A DNA stretch of 64,000 nucleotides from Holacanthus passer (lineage: Eukaryota > Chordata > Actinopteri > Pomacanthidae): positions 577,501 through 641,500 of the forward strand of contig JAFREQ010000166.1 of assembly GCA_025331565.1 (NCBI GenBank), in the 5' to 3' direction. Numbering within the stretch: the stretch's first letter is position 1; each line of letters opens with the position of its first letter. A program made the translations under genes and the position numbers. The notes under the pieces are model-generated. The model saw only the letters and a program-made list of their open reading frames with translations, had not been told where the DNA came from and ran no database searches. Positions 33,990 to 46,160 of this stretch are shown piece by piece.

Positions 33990-34680
33990 AGCTAAGCTTA
34001 GTTTTAGTCTTAGTCTTTGGGACGAAAATGCTTATTAATTTTAGTCACATTTTAGTCATTTCTATTTAGTCCAGTTTTAGTCGACAAAAACTCAAAAAGG
34101 TTTTAGTCTAGTTTTAGTCAGTTTTAGTAAAAAAAAATAAAGTATTAGTCTTTTAACAAATTAATTTATGTCAATAAGTATTGGAAATTGGAATCAAGGT
34201 TGACAGGTTGTATCAAGTGTTGCAATTCATAAACCAACAGTTAACCTTAAGGCTTGTGCATAATAACCAGATTCCTTACAGATTGACAGCTCTAGCCGAG
34301 ACTTTCCCATGGATGGAGATGCAATGCTGCCATGCTGTGTGTGTGTGACTAGTGACCGGTGTGTTGTGCAGAATGTGCGCTGCATGCCAGGTGGTGGGTG
34401 GGACCAAACAAAATGCAGCAGCACTGCTGATACTTTTTAACTTTTGACTGACAGATTACACGCACAATAGGCAGAAATGTCATGCATTTTAAATGTCTGA
34501 CAGACCACCCACTAACATTTTTGTCCAGTCTCGTCAACAAAAACTCACATGACTCGTCATGTTTCAGTCATCAAAGAGCCATGTTTAGCTTGTCACCGTC
34601 TCGTTATCGTCATGAAAAAAAGGGGCGTCAATGAAATAATTTCGTCATCATTATCGTTGACGAAAACAACACTGCACCTT
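33990..34680. repeat. Dispersed element with 'ttttagtc' sub-repeats
   Basis: The left part (33990-34150) is built from repeated 'gttttagtc/ttttagtcga' words; the right end (34520-34675) has 'ctcgtcaacaaaaactcac', 'gttatcgtcatgaaa' and 'atcgttgacgaaaacaacac'. The right-hand 'gacgaaaa' words match the left 'gggacgaaaatg' and 'gtcgacaaaaac'. I recognise this ensemble as a dispersed fish DNA-transposon-like repeat. Superfamily not assigned and no intact coding. Confidence 0.5.
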
Positions 34681-35359
34681 AGCAAACTGATATCACCAGG
34701 TGCACCACTGAACACCACAGGAGATCCTTCCAATGGCCATCAGCCCATACAACTGCACAAAGAATGGATCATTAACATGTGCTGTACCTAAATTTTAATT
34801 CCTATATTACTCCCACAGTGGGAACTAATTCCATACAGGCTGCCACTCATGAGGCGCCAACACACCAAATCCTAACCACTGGACCACCACAAAGGCATGG
34901 TGAACGGGGTAAGTATAAGTAAAGTAAGTATAAAACACTGGCATTCAAAATAAAAAATGTTCCAAATACAATCCAGAATCATCCAATGTCCACGTTCTTG
35001 TCTTGTGCTAGTGTGTGTTCGTATATTTCATTGTGTACACTGAACAAAAGGAAAGGTTAAACCAGGGGGTAAGGAAGAGGTATAAGTAGGAAAAGAAGAT
35101 CAGAGGAGGAAAAGGAGGAGAAGCAATGACAGACCTCAGAAGAGGATACAAGGATGGAAAAAGAAGAATAGAAGAAAAAGGGAAGGGAATGAGACTGATA
35201 AGGAGAATAAACATAATAAGACGGACAGACAGAAGTTTGGGAAACAGGAGGGGAGGGATTGAAAAGAAGAGCAACACTAAGAAAAGGATGATGAAGAAGA
35301 AAAAATGTAGTAAAGGGAAAGATTTTCTTAAAAATCACTAGTAAAGTGTATAATTTCCT
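34681..35359. other. Intergenic with purine-rich tract
   Basis: A/G-rich stretch at about 35050-35320. The long frames on both strands in this part are composition artefacts. Otherwise nothing recognised. Confidence 0.5.
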
Positions 35360-35500
35360 GGAGAGCAGAATAGAGCTCAGTGCATCGACACCCACTCCCC
35401 CCTCCTCTCCCTCTCTCACTGACAGAACGAGCTCTGTGAATACACGCCTCAAAATAATTCTTAATTGACTGTGTGGACTTTTAATTACACTGCTTTGTTC
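35360..35500. promoter_or_regulatory. Candidate conserved regulatory element
   Basis: 'gagagcagaatagagctcag', 'gaatacacgcctcaaaataa', 'ttcttaattgactgtgtgga' and 'cttttaattacactgctttg': two TAATT cores and an AACAAAG-like SOX/TCF-type site (on the minus strand of 'ctttgtt'). High complexity, no repeat match in the window. Inference only. Confidence 0.3.
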
Positions 35501-35527
35501 TCTACTAAAAGGTGAAATGTGAGGAGC

Positions 35528-35573
<46 letters not shown>

Positions 35574-36834
35574 CAAAATCCAAGAGATGCTCATTACGTG
35601 TTTCCTGACTCAGAGTCCCTATTTAGTCTGAGAAAAGGCTGAAATTTAACAGTCACTATTAAAAGATTCTGATGTAAATGACTCCCTGATGAAGAACATC
35701 ACTACACAATGTATTTATTGTCTGCTCAAATCCCACTTCATCCATGATTTATCTCTTTTTTAGAATCTCTAAATCCTGTCTTTATTTAAGGGTAAAACTG
35801 ACTTACTGTAACTTGCATCTTTATAGTGCACTGTACCACACTGTGCTGACCACGGCAGTGCTGAGATGTAGGAAGGTGCAGACAAGAAGAAGTCAGACTG
35901 GTCAAGAAATGTGAGCAGTCAGACAAGCAGACTGTTGAGCAACCCAGCAGTTTCCAGTTTAGGCTATCTGAACCACTTTATATGGAGGCACCACTCAAAA
36001 TGGCAGGATCACTGCCTCATTGCACGGAAGACTGTGGACACAGTGATGGTAAAGTTCAAAGTTGAAAATGGAAGTCAGTCCTTAAACTTAAGGGAAATCG
36101 GAAAACATGGTAAAGCTTGTTAATCAACCTGCTGCATTTCTTTATTCCTCCACCTCTGTGTAGTTCTGAAGGCAGCACGATGTCACTGTCATTCTACTGT
36201 AATCAGTGCAAATCCTTAAGAGGTAAAGCAATGAATGTGTGAAAAATAAAGTAGACAGTAACTGGTAGCCCCTCTGAAGTATAAGAATATAGCCTTCATG
36301 GTGCCAACATAACCTCTGGATAATCAGATTTTTTCCATCAGAGACCACAGTGAGGATCCCTTCAATATAAACAATGTTAACAAATGAACCATGAAGCAGC
36401 ACCACGGTCAGTGTGGTCTTAAGATAACATCGCAATAACAGCTCGTATAGCCAACAGTTGTCATTCAGCTGGAGGTAGACATGCTATCAGATCAGCTCAG
36501 TAGTTCTATCTTGGCTACTCCCCTTGGTCACATGACCCTTGCATTGCAGGTCTGAGTGGTCCCTCGATATTCTCTGAAACTATGATGGATGTCCACGATG
36601 GACAGTTTGGGTATAGAGTTTACCATTTGCCTTTCTTCTCCAAAATGGACTCTGAAGGTTGTTGACAACCTGTCTGATTGTTTGATGGCTCCTGTTTTTT
36701 GATGCATCATCCGCAGTGATGTTGCTGCGTTCCCTGATCTCACCAATGAACTTGGAGAGTATTGATAGACATGTTGGGCAAAAATATCACCCAAGTTATG
36801 ATAAACAGGAAGATCAGCCTTCTACATTCAAGGC

Positions 36835-36837
<3 letters not shown>
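35501..36837. other. Intergenic, nothing firm
   Basis: (GT)n at about 35532-35561. A minus-strand frame of 88 codons at 36528-36794 and a 97-codon frame at 36142-36435 have no recognisable domains. Confidence 0.45.

Positions 36838-36881
<44 letters not shown>
36838..36881. repeat. (GT)n microsatellite
   Basis: Pure GT run of about 44 bp. Another shorter GT tract lies at about 37036-37062. Confidence 0.95.
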
Positions 36882-36885
<4 letters not shown>

Positions 36886-37198
36886 CCTCAGGCTGAAGCA
36901 GGTTGAGGAAATCTGTATTCTATTAACTGGTTTAGCTTCAGACCCGGCCCTCCTCTCACCCTGTTTTTGGTGCACTGATGCTCACAACCTGCTGCACAGC
37001 CACATCTGGCTGTTCAAAGGCCCCGATTTGTGTGCATGTGTGTGTGTGTGTGTCTGTGTGTGCGTTAAGGTATTTTCCCAGCAGCTGCCTGCAATCTCTG
37101 CAAAGTGCTTTGGTCCGTCTCTCACACACAAACTCGTACAAACACACATTATTAAAACCATTAGTTGTTGTGAAACATGGCTTTTTTTCTGCCTTAGA

Positions 37199-37201
<3 letters not shown>

Positions 37202-37252
<51 letters not shown>

Positions 37253-37257
37253 TGTGT
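37202..37257. repeat. (GT)n microsatellite
   Basis: GT run of about 56 bp with a single interruption ('tatg'). Confidence 0.95.
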
Positions 37258-37469
37258 TTCTGTTCGGACCAGCAGAAAGGAATGCACATGTTAACCTATA
37301 AAAGTTAAAGGTTAATGAGGAGCAGACATTGTTGTGTTCTCGCTGAACGTTTAGAGTAAAACAACTTGTTATTTGAAGTAAATTTTACAAAGTAACACTA
37401 ACTCCACTTTTTTGAGCAAATAAATTATATGTACAGTAACTTTTCAGACATGCCAGCAGTGTGACTGTG

Positions 37470-37975
37470 GGTTGCCTTGAAATTTTGTGCAGGCATTCAT
37501 GGTCCCCAGAGAACTGCAGCCTACTAACTGTGATCCCCTGACTTTTACACTAGATACAATTCATTTCAATTTAATTTTCTAGGGAAGATCTATTATTTAC
37601 AGAGACCCAACAATTCCCATCATGAAATGGAAAATTGCAAATTTCCCCGTTGTGGGACTAATACAGGAATATCTTATGATCAAGGACTTGGCGGCAGTGT
37701 TGAGGAAAAACGTCCTGTTAACAGGCAGAAACCTCAAACAGAACCAGGTGGCCATCTGCCGCGACCGCTTGGTCAAAATATCAATATATCCAATACTTTG
37801 GTTTATGATCAAATACCTGCAAAACTAGTGGCATTCCCATCAGTCTCAGCTTGCTAAACTAAGATGGTGAACATGCATTGTACCTGCTAAACATCAGCAA
37901 GTTAGCATTGTCATTGCAAGCATGTTAGCACGTGACGCTAGCATTTTATCTCAAAGCAACAGTTTGCCCAGCACA
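37470..37975 (-). repeat. R1-family repeat, copy in reverse, with nested insertion
   Basis: Outer blocks are inverted relative to 27190-27700: 'ttgaaattttgtgcaggcat', 'tgatcccctgacttttacac' on the left and 'tatccaatactttggtttat', 'acctgcaaaactagtggcat', 'gctaaacatcagcaagttag' on the right. The element is split by about 220 bp of unrelated sequence (37553-37770). Confidence 0.6.
37553..37770 (+). mobile_element. Retroelement tail and other repeat nested inside R1
   Basis: Contains a LINE-like 3' tail at 37639-37680 ('atttccccgttgtgggacta', 'atacaggaatatcttatg'), followed by 'gttgaggaaaaacgtcctgt', 'taacaggcagaaacctcaaa' and 'ggccatctgccgcgaccgct'. That second set is another dispersed fish repeat. 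Both interrupt the R1 copy, so they inserted after it. The same LINE tail occurs behind the U2 fragment at 49705-49748. Confidence 0.5.
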
Positions 37976-38369
37976 CACTGCCGACCTGAGCAGCACCGGT
38001 AATACTGTCTTCTAGGTCATTAAGAAATCTGTGAAACCTGTTGTGGTGTGGAATCATATCCATATAAACATGTAAACATTTAAATGAACTCTCATTGAGT
38101 TCAATTTCATTCTGTCTGCCTGCAGTAGGTAGAATTCAGGTATTAGAATCAGATCGAATTCATAAAACTGCAGTTACATGCTTAACTGCTTGTAATTAAT
38201 TGCAATTTGAAAAGAGATGAAGAGCATGTGACCAACCAGCAGCAGACTGAAGATTTACTGGTCAGCTTCGAGGTGTAAATCTGTGGTGTTCTTCTGTGCG
38301 CAAATGATTAGAAACCACCACTTTGGTCCGACTGAAACAGCTCCTCAGTTGACTGAAATGAAGTTTGGG
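37976..38369. other. Intergenic, nothing recognised
   Basis: No gene or repeat family recognised. Confidence 0.5.
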
Positions 38370-38575
38370 ACATGGATTCATAGTTCCCTGACAATGTGGC
38401 CTGATGAGCCCCTTGATTTGTCCTGGTACCAGTATGAGGCTGATATTCTTGGTTATGAGTGAAATGTCTCCACCCCTATTGGATGACTAATAACTCCTTT
38501 GAGTCCTGGGAGTTTTCATCATCGGGATCAAACGTTGAATTTGTCCAGTTTTTTGATTTATGACCAAACGCAGCT
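38370..38575 (-). repeat. R1-family repeat, old reverse copy
   Basis: Strongly decayed: 'gttgaatttgtccag', 'ttttttgatttatgaccaaa' correspond to the inverted 'tttggtcataaaccaaagta ttggacaaattgaaa' block, preceded by 'catggattcatagttccctg'. Recognisable only by comparison with the reverse copy at 37470-37975. Confidence 0.4.
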
Positions 38576-39106
38576 ATACCCTTCCCCAGGCTGTAACTCA
38601 GAGCTTTGTTTGTGTGACGCTTTTAATATTTGACAGTCCTGTTGACGTTTGATGCTGACCTGGTGCTATATTTGTTCTTCTAGGTATATATCTTTATGTA
38701 CACTTTGGCGTGGATCAGTGTGATTGAATATCTTGATCTGACGCTGCTTTTCTACTATGTATTGCAACACAGTATATTGCTCTTGTCATAATAAAATGAT
38801 CCCACGTTTGAAAACGCAGTCCACAAAAAAAAAAGGATTTCCAAGCTGTTGTGACAACTGCCACATACTGTACATCCTGTTAAGTAATTCAGAGCATACT
38901 AAGAACAGCTGTAGGTTTTTGTTTTCATGACAGGAGGTGAAAATGTTTTGCTTTTATATCACAGTTTTCAGGTGTGGCCTTGTACAAGAATGTCACACTG
39001 CTCTTACGTATCTCTAAGACATTACAATTTACACCTGTGACATGAACTATCACTGTTTTTCTGCTGCTGAGACAACTGTTGCATAATGAATGAATGAATG
39101 TTGTGT

Positions 39107-39145
<39 letters not shown>

Positions 39146-39359
39146 TGTCCTAGATCCATGTTGACTGTAAGACAGAACGTTCTGCAAGAGGACGGACCGA
39201 CTGTGGCTAATTCCACAGGTGTCAGCTCGAGTGTGTGTGTGTGTGCGGATGGTAACACACTCGAGTGTGACAAAACCAGAAATACTGCATGTTTCTGTCA
39301 GAAGGTCAGTAGTGTGTTTTTTATGAAGAAAAATAATTGGTGAAGTTCAGTTTCACCTT
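38576..39359. other. Intergenic with (GT)n microsatellite
   Basis: (GT)n at 39111-39144. No gene recognised. Confidence 0.55.
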
Positions 39360-39510
39360 GAACCAGGGCGAAAGGCTTCGGTTCGTGCGTGTGTGCTCTT
39401 GTACCTCTTGTCCTCGTCGCGACCAATTAGAGTTCGACACCTTGAGAGTGAGGACATTTTGGCCAGTACTCACTTTGTCAAGGGGCTGTTTGAGGCTTAA
39501 AGGGCTAGTC
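39360..39510 (+). repeat. R3-family repeat, copy 4
   Basis: 'gagagtgaggacattttggc' 'cagtactcactttgtcaagg' 'ggctgtttgaggctt' aligns with 21900-21950. It lies about 110 bp from a GT-rich stretch (39229-39243), consistent with the family's link to microsatellites. Confidence 0.55.
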
Positions 39511-39690
39511 CACCCAAATTATAAAAACATATTAATACACCGACCTCTGGTGGTTTGTATAATTTTGGTTTTAGTTGTTTTGAGATCTGTCTCTGAGATT
39601 TCAGCCTCCAAGCCAATGCAGGGGTGGGAAGCGAATGGAATTTAGTTTGTGCTGCTCATAATTTAGCAATTTGGGTAAAGTGACCCCTTG
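39511..39690 (+). repeat. R4 dispersed repeat fragment
   Basis: 'gggctagtccacccaaatta' 'taaaaacatattaatacacc' 'gacctctggtggtttgtat' resembles a dispersed fish repeat ('agggctagttcacccaaattac...cctctagtgg'). Single copy in this window, so based on recollection only. Confidence 0.4.
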
Positions 39691-42212
39691 AAAGCCCCAT
39701 GAAATTGTATGATTACTTCCATAATGTGACATAATTCCTGTGTAACAAGATGTCGGTGTGGGAAATAGGACATTGAGGGATCAATCTCGCTAAACCAGTA
39801 GACTACCAGTTAAGGAGAGAAAAGCAGTTTGAATTCACAGAATCAAAAAGCAGGATTGTTTAAAAAAGTGTGATGCCTTTATTGTGTCTAAGGATAGAGA
39901 ATGTTGCATGTGTGTATGTTAAAGACCTTTGAGTATTGTAATAGCAAACAGAATTGTCAACTTGTCACACTCTGTTTCCATCTTCAGCCTGACATTTCCC
40001 CAACTCTAACCAATTTCTTGGGATTTCATTTTCCATAACCAAACAATAGAGTCCATTGTATCCACCTGAATCTACATCCTTTTATGTCAACACTGATGCA
40101 TAGACATGCCAACATACTGGTGTAGATTGCTTTTCAGGTTTCAAAAGTAATTGATACTTTTATTCGACTTAGAACAGCCTCAAAAGCAGCATCTATCTTG
40201 TCTGTAGTGGTCGCCATTGTTGTAAATACTCTTGGTTCTAGTGCACAGCGTGACAATGCTCAACAAGAGCTCGACAATGTGTTAGTCCCACTGATGGCGC
40301 TGATGGGCTCAATTGTTTTTTCAATCGAGAAACCAATGTTTCATGTTGTGATGCCAGACGAATCAGTCAACTCAGCGATTCAAAGGTCTGGATCCAGGCA
40401 AGAAACATTCAGTCATTTTTAGGTTGGATACACGGATATGAGGATCTATACCTCTTTTAATTAACATTCAGGAGACTACAGTTCGTTGCAACACTGCAGG
40501 TCTGCACTTGTCTTAATTCACAGAATTAGATTCAACATTTAACAGCATGAAACTGAGCAACACTGACAATTATGAAAAGTCTAAATGTAATTAATGAGAA
40601 TTATTTCAGTGTGGGAACTGACGGTCAGAAAAAAAGGATCAACGGGAGATTATATTGCAATCTGCTCAATGGGAACGCACACATATATAGATACACACAC
40701 ACACTCCCACACATAGTCTGATTTTGGAAGCCAAGCTTTCCAACAATAACTGACCTTTTGTTTAAATATCAACACACAGAAGGTGCTCAGGCTCACAGCT
40801 GCCAAAAACTGGAGTTTGTTCATTAAGATATATGTTCATTAAAAGAGATGAACTGAAATAATAAGTAAATATTTGCTCTGACGGTTCAGTGGTGCAAATT
40901 AAACCAAACCAAACTGTAGTAACGCGTTACACAATTCAACAGATAGACATAGAATTTACTGCAGTGTGATGCTTGAAATGAAATGACAAACGAAAGAGAA
41001 ACCAGATGAGAGGATGACTTCTAATTCAGTCTTCATTAGTAACAAATTAAAAACATCTGGAACACCTTGACATTGTTTCCAAGGCTGTGGGCTGTTGTAT
41101 TTGTTTGTATTTCCAGTCAGACAAAGTAAAATGTTTCCTTTGATGGATTCATAAATTCTGCAGTGGATTAAAATATTGTTAAGGCTCAATGTTTTTGCTT
41201 GTTACTGTTTTTCACTGAAAAATACATAGATTTTTTTTTTAGAGGAGAATATCACAAACTGATTTCCAGATTTGATGCACCCAAATTATTGTTGTGTCTC
41301 CAGCGGTAAGAGGACATTCATCATTATCGTTTACCGTCATGCATTGTTCCAATTGTTCCAATAACATGGCAGTCAGATAGGCAGCCGAGATTAATGACTA
41401 TAACTGTAGCCAGCTAACAGTATCCTGCAAATGAATAGCCTGATTGAGCTCATCAAGCTTGACTCTTGAAAATAATAACTAGTGTTGTGCATGTGTGTGC
41501 GTTATTCTTACTAACTGTACTAACACTATTTACCATTTGCAAATTCTAGCTGTCGCTTTTTCAGAGGATGTCTAAAACTTGATGTTCATACAGGTGGGTG
41601 TGTGGCATTTACCCCCCACTACTGCCCTGTACCCAGTATATAGTATAATGAGATGGATCCAAACAGAGTCCATCATCACACCTCATCGTCTGCTAGCTTC
41701 GTCACTAATGTGAGCTCACACAGTGTATTCAAGAGAGGTGTCTCTGCCATCAGCTGCTGTCTCATGACTGTCTGCAAACCACTGCGCTTTTGTGGAGTTG
41801 TTTAAAAAAACATGATGGCACAGCACAGCTACTGTCATAAGCTACAGGTCAACACTGTCAAAATGTCTTGCTATTGGTCAGTTGATGGGAAAGATTTTAT
41901 TTACTGATTTATTTTGCATGGATTTACTCAGCCATCCACTAATGGCTGCAACTATATTGGAACTGATTTCACTGCTGATGTGACCAGGCCTCAGTTTAAA
42001 ACTGACATACACATATTTATACAGATTTTTTTTAACAGGATGTATTGAGCATCACCCAAAAAGTTGTAGTTCAAAACGCTGAGTGCTCCGTGCGAGTGTG
42101 TGTGTGTTGCGCCTCTAACAAACACACTCCTTGTATCAACTGAAGCAGTCGAGCCCGAGCTTTGCATCTGAAGTGGCTCTGTTCTTTTTATACAGCATCT
42201 GAGCATACCGCA

Positions 42213-42216
<4 letters not shown>
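39691..42216. other. Intergenic, nothing recognised
   Basis: About 2.5 kb of AT-rich unique-looking sequence. A 74-codon frame at 40198-40422 and a 77-codon minus frame at 40956-41189 show no domain. Short CA run at about 40694-40704. No RNA gene seen. Confidence 0.5.

Positions 42217-42266
<50 letters not shown>
42217..42266. repeat. (CA)n microsatellite
   Basis: CA run of about 50 bp with one 'aaac' interruption. Confidence 0.95.
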
Positions 42267-42389
42267 TAGATAGATGAAGAGAGGCTGCTCCATTTTGCCA
42301 CCACTTGTGCCACTGGTGCCGCTGAGGTCTGCTCTTTGTGGTGAGCGTGTGTGTGTGTGCATGTGTGTTTGTAGCAAAACATTATTTCT

Positions 42390-42516
42390 GAGGTCCTGAT
42401 TAAGAGTAGGGGTGCAGTGTGAATTTAGGTTTGATCAAGGTTCGAGTTGGGGTATGGGTTAAGTTGTCCCAGTAAATGGAAGTCAATGCAATGTCCTAAC
42501 AAGGATAGCTGTGCTA

Positions 42517-42518
<2 letters not shown>
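42390..42518 (+). repeat. R3-related repeat directly abutting a microsatellite
   Basis: 'gtaaatggaagtcaatgcaa' 'tgtcctaacaaggatagctg' leads straight into the (GT)n run beginning at 42519. This is a recurrent fish arrangement in which the dispersed repeat ends in the microsatellite itself. Confidence 0.45.

Positions 42519-42563
<45 letters not shown>
42519..42563. repeat. (GT)n microsatellite
   Basis: GT run of about 45 bp. Confidence 0.95.
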
Positions 42564-42566
<3 letters not shown>

Positions 42567-42670
42567 TGATTTGTGTTTGGTAGAAACCAACAAATCCCTG
42601 GTTTAGGCCGCTCCTCATCTTCCTCTCATACCCCTCTCTCTCTCTTTTTTCTCTATTTTTACTTTTCCTG

Positions 42671-42671
<1 letters not shown>

Positions 42672-42703
<32 letters not shown>
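42672..42703. repeat. (CT)n microsatellite
   Basis: Pure CT run of about 32 bp inside a wider pyrimidine-rich stretch (about 42610-42860). Confidence 0.9.
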
Positions 42704-42706
<3 letters not shown>

Positions 42707-42863
42707 CTGTAGGTCATTCTTTCCCTCGCTCGTTCCCCTCTCTCTCCTCACTCTGTCTCTCTCCCAGAATATCTCTCAACTTTCCCCTCTCTCTCTCCTT
42801 TCTGTTTGCTGACTCTGCACCCCTGCCTTCCTTTTAAACCTCTCAACACACTCACACACTCTC

Positions 42864-43089
42864 CCCTCAACATTGCACTTAAGCACAATAGTTATATTCA
42901 AATGTGCTCCCACATGGCAGCTGTGAGTCGTCCATGTCCAGTCAGCAGAAATTGGAGTCGAACACGGCAACCTACATTTGAGGTTAATAAATCAAAGGTA
43001 AAAATAATCAACTCTTATTTTTGTTAAAGATCATTTTTAACAGGATGGGAGAGGCAGGAAGGGCAACGTTTTCATAATAATAAGGCAAA
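42864..43089. other. Intergenic, nothing recognised
   Basis: AT-rich spacer between low-complexity tracts. Confidence 0.5.
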
Positions 43090-43707
43090 GCAGAATCTTT
43101 TTGATTTAAAATGATTGATAAAAATAATAATAATAAATAAAAAATAATAATGATAAATATATCATCTACAGCGATGATGATGATAATGGTGATGAAGTTG
43201 AGGATTATGATGAAAGTGGAGATGCAAAAAAACATACCACATACAATGGAGACAGATGATGTTGATTATGAATACTATGGTTGGGGTTATGAAGGTAAGA
43301 ATGATAATGGAGTAGCTAATAATGGTGATGATGATGAGAGTGTGATTACTATTTTGAGTCATATCTCAATTGGTACCATGTTGATAGTGACGCTGAGATA
43401 ATAGCAATGATCATTATAATTATGGTGATGATGGGAAAGTGTAGGTAGTGATGGTACCAGTGATGATGATGATGCTCATGGTGGTATGATGACATTGCCG
43501 ATGAAGATCACTGGCAGTTTGGTTCTTTGCCAAATATAGAGTGTGCATTTAAAGAGAGGCCAGTAGATTCTGGATGCTGCTACCCAGAAGCCTTTTCACA
43601 CCTATTGGGCTACTGGGTTAATTAATTACATGCCCACAACCAGTCAGCTAACAAGACAATATTAATATGACTGCAAAAGAGCAAACTGACCAGCCTAAAC
43701 ATGACAC

Positions 43708-43746
<39 letters not shown>

Positions 43747-44158
43747 TGATGATGATGATGGGGATGATAATGACGAAGATGAAGATGATGATAATGATGA
43801 TGATGATGGTGGTGGTGGCGATGATAGTGATGATGATATTTACATTAGGGATAAAGATGATGAGGTAAATGATGATGACACAGATGAGGGTTATGATGAT
43901 GGTGATGATGATGGTGATAAAAAAGATGTTGAGATTAAGAGGATAATGATGAAGCTGCTGAGAATGAAGATGATAATGATGGTGATGATGGTTAAGATGA
44001 TGAAGCTGCTGAGGATGAAAACGATGATAAATCATGATGATGATGATAAATATGATATTGAGGATGATTATGAAAAAGACAGGAAGGGTAACGATGATGA
44101 CACTGATTAGGATGATTAGGATGATGACGAAGCTGCTGAAGATGTTGATGATGACAAA

Positions 44159-44191
<33 letters not shown>

Positions 44192-44330
44192 AGGATGATG
44201 ACAATAAAAAAGATGGTGAGGTTAATGATGATGAAAACGATGATGATGAAGCTGGTGAGGATTAAGATGATGATGATGATGGATAAAGATGGTGAGAATA
44301 ACAATGATGAGAATGATAACTAGAAAAAAC
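43090..44330 (+). repeat. ~1.2-kb GAT-type trinucleotide array with higher-order units
   Basis: Built from gat/atg/aat trinucleotides, purest at 43710-43760 and 44155-44195. A larger unit 'gatgatgaagctgctgagga' recurs at about 43948, 44000, 44128 and, as 'gatgatgaagctggtgagga', at about 44240. A non-repeat island lies at about 43490-43690. The + strand frame at 43667-44110 (147 codons, mostly Asp) stays open only because of the repeat and is not a gene. Confidence 0.85.
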
Positions 44331-44771
44331 AGGGTTAATAATAGAACTAATGATGACTAAAGTGTTTCAGGGTCCTGGTAATGTTCATGTGGGCTTGACC
44401 TGTCTAACCTCCTGCAAGTGATGTCACCATGTTTCCAGATCTCACAGTCCAGTATTATTACTGATAGAACTGATGGACATAACCTGGAAAATATGACACA
44501 AGTGCTTTAATCCTTTAATCCATGCAGCAACTTTTCCACCTCAGCCAAGTGTGGAACTTTTTTTGGGTGATTCACAGACGTTTCTTCAACTTTTTAGCAG
44601 AGGAAGTTTTATGGACAAATTCATCGTGCACATAAACACCAGTGGATAAAACTGCACTTACTGAGAAAACAACTTTTACTTTATAAACAGAAGGAAGTGG
44701 CCTGAACTTGACCCCCGCTGCCTCCCTCAAGCCCTCTCTTTTTTCCCTCTCTCTCACTCTCACCCTCAAAC
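44331..44771. other. Intergenic, nothing recognised
   Basis: No gene or repeat family recognised. Confidence 0.5.
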
Positions 44772-44812
<41 letters not shown>

Positions 44813-44818
44813 ACACAC
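44772..44818. repeat. (CA)n microsatellite
   Basis: CA run of about 47 bp with one 'tac' break. A further CA tract lies at about 44920-44953. Confidence 0.95.
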
Positions 44819-44953
44819 TCTCATGCACACATATGGTACATACACACTGGAGACACCTGTGTAAACCATCTGCTTGGCACCCGCATCCTTATCCCAAAAA
44901 ACACCCAGGCCAGGGATAACACACACGCACACACACACACACACACACACACC

Positions 44954-45984
44954 AACCAAGAATTCAACAGTGAGATTTGACACCTGCTGAGCTTTTCCCA
45001 CTGAAAAGAACCTCAGTTACTCTTCAGATCTTCGGGGCTGTTAATAATCGTCACTTCTACCTTAAAGAGCAGGTGGGGCTTCTCAGCCACATTCCAGCTA
45101 AATGTGGAAGTTGGAAATTTGTAGCTCATTACTAAAACTTCTGTGTGAACTGTACGAGTCCGACTCATAAAAAAACCAGCATGGCTGCCACCGAGACCTT
45201 TGACCAACATGAATTAGGCCTACTGTTCACTGTGTAGCAAGAATGCTGTCCTCTGTCTGTGCAGAGGCGAGTATTAGAGAGCAATGAGAGAGCAGGGCAG
45301 AAGAGAGGGAAATAACTGCATCTAAGGAAACTGAAGAATAACAAACCTTGGACAAATTTCTGTCCTTGAAGTGCTGGTACACACAAGCATATCTGGATGA
45401 AAACGATACAGAAATCTATCTTTAGAAATGTTTGGAAAAAGTCAAGGAGCCCACGCTATGTTGGGCAGGTGGACAGAAACCTCATTTCTGAAAGAGATAA
45501 TGCTTTCTGTATTTCTGTATTTTGTATGTTTTTTCACCAGTTTGTCTCTTCTATTTTCTCTTATTCATATTGCACTTACACGACTAATTTGAAGAGTGCT
45601 ATATGCAAATGTTCACCTCTAAGTCTCTTTCATACCTGTGGATTGCTTCAGTTGATCATAGAAAAAAAACTGGTGCATCGTTGGCTATTAGTTCTGGTTT
45701 GTTTTATATTAACTCATATGGACTGACAGCTAATTAATGTATTGGTTTGGTGAGGTCATCCTGGATTAGTTGTGTCACATAAACCATCACATCCTGTTGG
45801 CAACTAATGCTGCACATTGCCATGTCTTCATTTATCTTCTCAGGTGTTACAAAGAGCTCACAAAAAAGAACTATGAGTGTTATTAGACCAGCAACTTGAC
45901 CTCACATGTTAAAAAGAATGACATATATAATTAATTCTGCACCTCGCAATTTGTGTCAGTGCCAATGCAGAGGGTAGTGTGCCC
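44954..45984. other. Intergenic, nothing recognised
   Basis: A 109-codon + frame at 45397-45726 and minus frames at 45013-45386 show no recognisable domain. No RNA gene seen. Confidence 0.5.
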
Positions 45985-46160
45985 TCTATCTAGGAAAGTA
46001 AGGGTGTAAAGGTTGGGGGTGGTGGATAGACAATTTTTGACTTTCATTAAGAAGTTTACATCCAACAGACCACCAATTAACCAGTACCAGTCTTAACAAC
46101 TTTAACTTTCATCAAGTGTTTAGTTGGCTAAACCTAACCATAACTTTGCCCTACCCATAA
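45985..46160. repeat. Possible dispersed repeat fragment
   Basis: 'ttaagaagtttacatccaac' 'agaccaccaattaaccagta' and 'ttggctaaacctaaccataa' resemble decayed dispersed fish sequence with 'cctaaccataac'-type wording. No second copy was found in the window. Confidence 0.3.

Noticed and set aside
36528..36794. 88-codon minus-strand frame
   Set aside because: No domain, no splice sites or neighbours supporting a gene; length within chance expectation.
36716..37294. 192-codon frame across GT tracts
   Set aside because: Held open by (GT)n giving Cys-Val repeats; no domain.
43667..44110. 147-codon frame rich in aspartate
   Set aside because: It follows the GAT trinucleotide array exactly; no splice context, no conserved segment, and the composition changes with the repeat.
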